Assembly (NCBI GenBank): GCA_013076295.1
Contig: RQOL01000906.1
Coordinates: 6,390,297-6,454,296 of the forward strand
Reading direction: 5' to 3'
Source of the DNA: Sanderia malayensis
Lineage: Eukaryota > Cnidaria > Scyphozoa > Semaeostomeae > Pelagiidae
Length of the DNA: 64,000 nucleotides
In this document: piece after piece, positions 58,313 to 64,000 of the stretch
Position numbering within the stretch: the stretch's first letter is position 1
Layout: each line of letters begins with the position of its first letter
Notes under the pieces: generated by a model
Told to the model about the DNA's origin: nothing
Database searches by the model: none
The model's input: the letters and a program-made list of their open reading frames with translations, nothing else
Translations under genes and position numbers: made by a program

Positions 58313-59005
58313 AAGCAAAAAACAAGCATGCTCAAATTCTTCAGGGGATTAAGCAAATTAGCACCTGAAATGAGCATCCCTACCCGTGTAGATGGTCATT
58401 TTTGATCACTTTTTGTGAGCACGATTTTGATAACATATGAAAGAAGCCGCTTGGCCAAGTTGAGCACCTCACTGAGGTGCTCAACGTTCTTATTTCTATT
58501 GTTTCACTAATCTTGCCTGTCATGATGAATTATTTTGTCTTCTATTCCATGTTCAACATCGAGGTTGTAATTTGTTAGTCACGTAGGAAGACAAAATGTC
58601 GGACAAGGAATTTTTATGTTTCTCCCTTGTTTATATTCTCGAACAGCAGAGATATCTTTGTGTCATTTGCTTTTAGCTTTGTGTCATTTGCTGCTAAACA
58701 TGTTTAGCATAGAGAACTATCAAATGGAGATCGCAGTATTCAGGCAGTTCAATAATATATACACAATCTTGTTGTTCCAAATACTGATCTTCATAATCTT
58801 CACATAATTCATCACTATTTTCCTCATCATTCAACTATTGCTTGCAATACGTCTAAAGCCAGTGATTTTGACAGAAGTTTCAATTTTGTTTGAACGTGTT
58901 GTTTTTTGAATGCATTTGTATTTGAATGAAACAAAATTAGCGTGACCATCATGATTCATGTGTATATGTTAATTTGCTTGTTGCTGAAGGGTTTTATTTG
59001 ATGAG
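58313..59005. mobile_element. Truncated second copy of the 819-bp TIR element
   Basis: It matches 19147 to about 19831 with scattered changes, including the internal palindrome GTTGAGCACCTCA C TGAGGTGCTCAAC. Both terminal repeats are missing. It abuts the cut end of the BEL/Pao gag. Confidence 0.85.
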
Positions 59006-59161
59006 AAGGGAGCCCCGTTCACACGATGCCGGATTCATATCGTTTCGGATCGCTTTTCATATCGGATAGCCTTTCTGTTCACACGACACCATGCCAATCC
59101 GAAACGTTTCGGATCGCTTTTCCGGAGTCAAATCACTCCGCTCTGAAGGTGAAACGTCATA

Positions 59162-59272
59162 TTATTAGGAAAACGATGTTGATAGTTTCCTACAAATGAC
59201 TAAATATTCGTTTGTTTGTGCCACCGAATATATAGTCATTTGTAGAAAACTATCAACATCGTTTCCTAATAA
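59162..59272. repeat. Hairpin, arms of about 46 bp
   Basis: TTAGGAAAACGATGTTGATAG.. at 59162 is matched by its complement ending at about 59270, around a short AT-rich loop. A GAGCCCCGTTCACACGATG stretch at 59010 may be an end of the same repeat. Confidence 0.8.
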
Positions 59273-60265
59273 AATGAAGCTTCTTGTTATACTATTCATT
59301 GTAAAATTAGTAATATCAAATTTAAAGCTATATATAGATTTTACGGTTGATTGAGGCGTTATTTTGCTTTTTAAACGGCTGAAAACAAAAGTAGTTCAGG
59401 GGCATAGGTGAAGACCAATTCTGCTCAACATAAATAATTGTTGTACTCCTCCAAAATGAAAGTTTGCCTTGTCAATTTATGAAATTAGGTTTCAAACACT
59501 TTCTTTTCTGGTCTAATCTTCAACTTGGAATGTTACTTTTATTCATGTGAATTTACATGCATCTGTTGCTCAAAAATGACGATTGAAATCTGATAAGCCG
59601 ATATAATCAATCTCAATTTCCGTGTGTTTTGGTATTTTCTAAAAAATTCGCACAGCAATATGCCCGGGGGAATTCAGGAAATAAAAAAAAAACTCTCTGA
59701 CAAACATTAATCCCAAATAATTCCAAATTGTCACAAAGAAAACTAAATTGTAGACGAAACAAATTGGCGTGGAGGCAGGAGCGACGCTAATTATGTTATA
59801 TTTTCCCCTGATATTGTAACTTCATGCATGTTTTTGCATAATTACACGAAACAAATTCAGGTAGGTACCAGGGCCATGTCAGTAAAGCGATAAGGGCCCT
59901 GGCTTCTAGGTTGATCAAGGAGAGACTTATACCGTCGCATCATTATATTTGTGAGATGGCCGGAAATTCTAGACAATAGAGGTTCACAGATAACTTCATG
60001 GATCCAGCACACAAACATATAATATGTTAGGGTGTGGAACCAGTCTGGTTGTAGACCAAAAGACATAGATGGCCTCTATGTGTACTACTACGCGTGAGAT
60101 TTACCTTTTCCGAAACCGGTAAGGTTATACTCATAACAATGATACTCATAACAATCATACTATTGTGCCACCGTACACGTTACATTAGTCACGGCTATTA
60201 AGCATGTCCAAGACAAGGCACAAATCTAGACTTTTGTATTTTGCAATACATAACTTCTAAGACAT
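59273..60265. other. About 1 kb with nothing recognised
   Basis: AT-rich sequence with no domain or repeat identified. Confidence 0.5.
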
Positions 60266-61330
60266 AACAAGTGATACTTCCATCAAGCATGTTGCTTTTG
60301 CAGATGACCTTGGTGGTGCTGATGCCCTCCGATCATTTAAACTGTGTTGGGACGTGATTGCAGATTCTGGGCCGAAATGGTGCTATTACCCAAATGCATC
60401 CAAGTCCTTGTTAGTGGTCAAACAAGATAAAGAAGCCGAAACAAAGGACATTTTCTCACAAACACATACAAAAATAACTGTCAGTGGCCAAAAGTAGCTA
60501 TTTAGGTTGTTTCATTGGTGGTGAGGCAGGTCAACGTGTATATTTGACAACCTTGATTTATTCCTGGTGTGGCCACAAGTTTCATTTCTGCAATTACTGA
60601 GGACCACTCATGCTCTGAAGAAGAAAGACTTTTCTTGTTATTACCTGTCAAGAAAGGTGGTCTTGCACTACCAATCTCTTCAAAGCTCTGTTTCTAAATA
60701 CAGCCATTGAGCTACTATATCATCGTTATCAACTGCCATAAATTATGAGGCCAAGATAGGACTGGAAAACCCAATTTTGCAAATGAAGCGAGGAAAAACG
60801 TCATCAAAACCCGAGCAGATGAACACTCTACAGTACTTAATCAACTAAGAGAGATTGTGAGCAAGGAAGAACGCACAGCGAGTGATTTGGCTTGCATGAA
60901 AAATGCTTCTGACTGGCTCACTACTCTTTTCCCCAAGTTTAAACACTTCTGTTTGAACAAACGGGAATTTGTCAATGTTGTAAAATTACGATATAGGTTC
61001 CCCTCAAATACCTTCCAGGAAAAGGCGCTTGCGGTACGCGTTTTCTTGATGTCTTGTATGAAAGGTGGATCTATCCATCAAAGAAATGATGAAATAAGGG
61101 ACTCTGGCAGAGGTTAAATTGTATTTATGGATGTACAGTTATATTGTAGAAGGGTGTCTAACCCTTTTGCAAAAGCTATCTCGGACGGAAACTAGATGTT
61201 GCTTTCGCCACCAATGACAATGAACAGAAAAGACATTATAATCACAGAGTGATTGACGTTGAGCATGGCTCCTTTAGTCTTATGGTGCTGGGTGCTGACA
61301 CCTTATGGAGGATGCGGTGGAGAGACTGAG
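60266..61330 (+). pseudogene. Decayed reverse-transcriptase remnant
   Basis: 60266-60495 reads SIKHVAFADDLGGADALRSF..GPKWCYYPNASKSLLVV and stops. Shifted frames further on read CSEEERLLLLPVKKGGLALPI (about 60610), then 60857-61117 with ASDWLTTLFP, VVKLRYRF and GGSIHQRNDEIRDS, and ARLDVAF and DVEHGSF near 61190-61270. This order is known to me from repeat-encoded RTs in invertebrate genomes, but I cannot name the clade. Many frame breaks. Confidence 0.65.
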
Positions 61331-61489
61331 AAATGTGAGCTTGCAAGCTTTAAACAAATTTGATCGGTCAGTTGCTTTAAAATTGAAATGCAAAATTTCC
61401 ATGTAGTGGCTGTCCAATCTGTGGGTACGGCGCGGGCACATGCCTCGGCCTGATAGTAAAGTATTCGAGTTTAACCTAAGAGCAAAAGT

Positions 61490-61590
61490 GAGGTGTAGGT
61501 GTAGGTGTTACTGGCCAGCCTTTGCCTGTTGATGGCTCCGCTCGGTTTAATTTGTCTTTTGCTAGTGTTCATCAGCACTCCTACTCTTTA
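61490..61590 (+). repeat. Inverted fragment of Gypsy-3 protease region
   Basis: The plus strand here matches the minus strand of about 63235-63335 (TGGCTCCGCTCGGTTTAATT and neighbours). It truncates Gypsy-3 pol after the RT. It has CAG where 63312 has a TAG stop. Confidence 0.88.
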
Positions 61591-62854
61591 TTGTTCAAGT
61601 CGATTTTTGGTAAGCGCAACAAGCGGGGAGGTTACGGTAGCAAAATGCGGAATAAAGCGGCGATAATACCCTGCTAACCCTAGAAATGATCGGACCTGCT
61701 CTACGTGAGTAGGATTGGAAAGCTGTGAAACAGCTTCCAGTTTTCTTGGATCGGTGTGTATACCCTGCGCGGAAACTATGTGACCAAGAAATAATACATT
61801 AGCCGCACCAAAATGACACTTAGTGGCTTTAACGCGCAAATTATGCTGGCGGAAACGAGACAATACTAAGGCTAACCGCTCGCAGTGTTGGTCTATGCTA
61901 GAAGACGGTATGATGACGTCATCAAAATAACATAAACATGTATCATATGTTAGTCCTGACAAAACAATTTCAATCGCTCGTTGAAACGTTGCACACCCCC
62001 CAGAAACACCAAAGGGAAGACGGATAAATCCCCATAAGCCGTCGGGCGTAATAAAAGCGGTTTTTTCGCAGTCCTGCGGATCAACGCTAATCTGCCAATA
62101 GCCAGAACGTAAATCTAAAGTACTAAAAATGCACGAGCCGTGCAGTGCATCTAATAGATCATCAACCCTAGGCAACGGATGCGCATCTTTCTTGGTGACC
62201 GAATTAAGCTTGCGATAATCTATGCAAAAACGATAGCTACCATCCTTCTTTTTTACAAGCACAACAGGGGAGGCCCACGGACTTTTACTCGGTTGGATTA
62301 CCCCCTGGTCAAGCATGTCCTGAACCTGTTTTCTAGTTTCCTCGCGAAATGCGTACGGAAGGCGGCGGGGGTATTGTCTAATTGGGTGAGCAACCCCAGT
62401 ATCTATCTGGTGTTCAATAACATCAGTTTGGCATAGATTTTCAGCAAAGACATCAGAAAACGCGAGCAGTGTATTTAATATCATTTGTCGGTCGGCAGAA
62501 CTAAGATCTTTGCTTAATGCGTTTTCAATATCGGCCTGAACTTTATTTTTGGCTTCTACAGAAGAAAGTACCGGATATAACGGTTGATTGGCGGTATCAC
62601 AAGGCATTTCAACAACGGGACAAAATTGACAAATACTCTGACCTGTTTGCAACTCGATATCAAAACTTGACGTATTCATTAAACGGACCGGCACATTACA
62701 TGACTGCGCTCGACATATTAAATAAGCCGGTAAAACATATTGTGGTAATTTAGAATCAGAATCAAAAGGTGAAAGCATGCCTAATTGATCGCGAGCGCCG
62801 CGCGGAATTTTGCCGCTAACTAAAATTTCAGTACGTGTCGGAATGCAAACACTA
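61588..62854 (-). pseudogene. pol: Gypsy-3 pol: protease-RT linker and RT
   Basis: The frame is open to 61588. RT motifs: GVIQPSKSPWASPVVLVKKKDG, DLRSGYWQI, FIRLPFGVSG and the active-site YFDDVII. Also LGHIVSAQGI and LGLAGYYRRFIP. It ends abruptly in the inverted fragment, where RNase H should begin. The RT itself looks intact. Confidence 0.88.
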
Positions 62855-62859
62855 CTAAC

Positions 62860-63029
62860 TGTAATATTCTTATATTTCTACAAGAATGATCAGAACTCTA
62901 GACAGAAACGACTGCACGCTTTCGTAGAATCATAACAACTCACAAAACAATAGTCTAACAACAACAACAACAATAGATAAATCACCGGGTGTCCATATCA
63001 CAGTCCATATCTATTTACACTATATTACA
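62860..63029. mobile_element. Solo LTR-like insertion, 170 bp
   Basis: The ends are TGTAATAT and ATATTACA (perfect 8-bp inverted, TG..CA). CTAAC is duplicated at 62855-62859 and 63030-63034. Both features fit a solo LTR of another element. A CAA run lies inside. Confidence 0.82.
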
Positions 63030-63534
63030 CTAACTAACTCTACATTAACAGAACTCCTATGTGCACTAGCTGAGTTCTCCTGTTTATCAGTAAGGGGAAC
63101 TAAGGGTGTGGACCCATGCTTACCCTCTAAAGAATAAGTGCCATTTGTTTTATATGACAACTGTAGGCCATTGCCTGTTAAAAAATTCCAACCTAATATG
63201 CATTGTAACGGTTGAATTAATTGAGACGAAATTAAAAATTCACCTGAGTAGGACTGCTGATGAACACTAGCAAAAGACAAATTAAACCGAGCGGAGCCAT
63301 CGACAGGCAAAGGCTAGCCAGTAACACCTACACAGTTTAAGTCGACTGGATCAAGCGGCGGTGAGGACTGCAAGTTTTGGAAAACACTCTTGCTAATAAA
63401 CGATTTCATTGAGCCTGTATCAATTAAGGCGCTAACTGTAGACCCATTTAAAAAACATTGGACAAGGGGCTGAGAGCTCAAGGGAAAACTAGAGGCCAAG
63501 ACAAAAACATTGGGGTGACCGTCAATACAGCCCT
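63030..63534 (-). pseudogene. pol: Gypsy-3 protease
   Basis: LIDTGSMKSFIS near 63430 is the aspartic protease site. An in-frame TAG at about 63312 breaks the frame; the following part (63020-63310) contains LQCILGWNFL, the closing protease motif. Confidence 0.82.
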
Positions 63535-64000
63535 TTACTGAGGCACCCCGTTGAAGTTTAAAGAACGTGCAGAAGAAGAAGATACTGCATTACCTACATT
63601 ACCAACAGATACTGAATTACGACTTACATTTGTAGAAGCTAATGGCCTAGGCACGGTTTCTTGAGTAGCGTTGCGGTGGTCGGCATTCACAAAGTTGTTG
63701 GCACAATGGTCACGGCTATGTCCCCATCCACGGCAAAACGAACAGTTGACATCCCATGGACACTCTCGAGCAAAATGTCCCACTTGGTTACAGTTGAAAC
63801 AACGGCGTGGAACACGACTGTTGCTAGTGTCTTGGGACGGCCATCTTGATCGCGGTGTTTCATTTTGCTGACGTGGCTGTTGTTGTTGCTGAGAAACAGC
63901 AGCTTGTAGCTTTTCTTGATTTTTCGTCAAGTTTGCAATGGTGGCAGTCAAACTTGTGATGGCCTCTCGAAAGTCATCCGGCGGAGCAGCTTTGGGCACA
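63535..64000 (-). CDS. gag: Gypsy-3 Gag, C-terminal part (partial)
   Basis: Open from the window edge. A Gln-rich stretch precedes two CCHC knuckles, CFNCNQVGHFAREC and CSFCRGWGHSRDHC. The end (LNFNGVPQ) resembles the end of Gypsy-2 gag (LNYQGVPR), and pol starts in another frame right after it. The N-terminal capsid part lies outside the window. Confidence 0.85.
   Translation of the reverse strand, partial: VPKAAPPDDFREAITSLTATIANLTKNQEKLQAAVSQQQQQPRQQNETPRSRWPSQDTSNSRVPRRCFNCNQVGHFARECPWDVNCSFCRGWGHSRDHCANNFVNADHRNATQETVPRPLASTNVSRNSVSVGNVGNAVSSSSARSLNFNGVPQ

Larger units (their letters stand above)
61588..64000 (-). mobile_element. Gypsy-3: Ty3/Gypsy element, incomplete, runs off the right edge
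   Basis: gag (63535 to beyond 64000), protease and RT on the minus strand are in the same order as Gypsy-2 and clearly related to it. RNase H and integrase are missing. A solo-LTR-like insert at 62860-63029 splits protease from RT. No LTR of its own is visible. Confidence 0.88.

Overview
The window reads as repeat-dominated nuclear DNA of an animal. It has spliced genes with GT-AG introns, AT-rich spacers, microsatellites and one 100-base assembly gap. The mix of families (Ty3/Gypsy, BEL/Pao, Penelope-like, LINE, Mutator-like, Tc1/mariner, a polyQ MULE, a Rep-like gene and a P2X7-tail-like domain) resembles what I know from cnidarians such as corals and sea anemones. That assignment is inference. 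I see no confident single-copy host gene, rRNA, tRNA or CRISPR array; nearly everything readable is a mobile element or its remains.

Layout, left to right. 400-10346 is a short-LTR Gypsy (Gypsy-2, decayed, minus strand) whose 3' LTR was split by a young second Gypsy (Gypsy-1, 451-5170). Both insertions keep their target duplications. The flank at 10352-12690 is a broken transposase-like gene, followed by an orphan P2X7-C-tail-like domain (about 12690-13060, minus). 13250-14666 is a Penelope-like RT that runs into the gap. 14767-21650 is a decayed Mutator-like element (MULE-A) carrying two TIR elements in its 3' part. 22203-22776 is a Tigger/pogo-type MITE. 23677-24786 is an intact Tc1/mariner-like transposase. 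24839-25062 is a foldback with repeated GTTACC motifs, and 25156-26496 is an intact HUH-endonuclease/SF3-helicase Rep-like gene.

27402-44981 is a large terminal-inverted-repeat element with a 3-bp TAA duplication. Its minus-strand gene looks like the Academ type (XPG/PIN-like nuclease motifs plus a Cys8 cluster). That gene is split by MULE-B (34618-42523, 394-bp TIRs, 9-bp duplication), and MULE-B's own transposase ORF is split by a 620-bp MITE (39259-39878). A truncated LINE and a long foldback sit in the left arm. This gives at least three layers of insertion that can be ordered in time.

45000-49055 is a roughly 42-bp-unit ACAT satellite interrupted by a 5'-truncated LINE. 49060-52170 shows nothing I recognise. 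52175-58262 is a broken BEL/Pao element whose RT is split by a Penelope-like element with a 13-bp duplication. 58313-59272 holds a second copy of one TIR element and a hairpin. 60266-61330 is a decayed RT remnant. 61490-64000 is a third Gypsy (related to Gypsy-2) carrying a 170-bp solo-LTR-like insert and ending in an inverted piece of the same family; it runs off the right edge.
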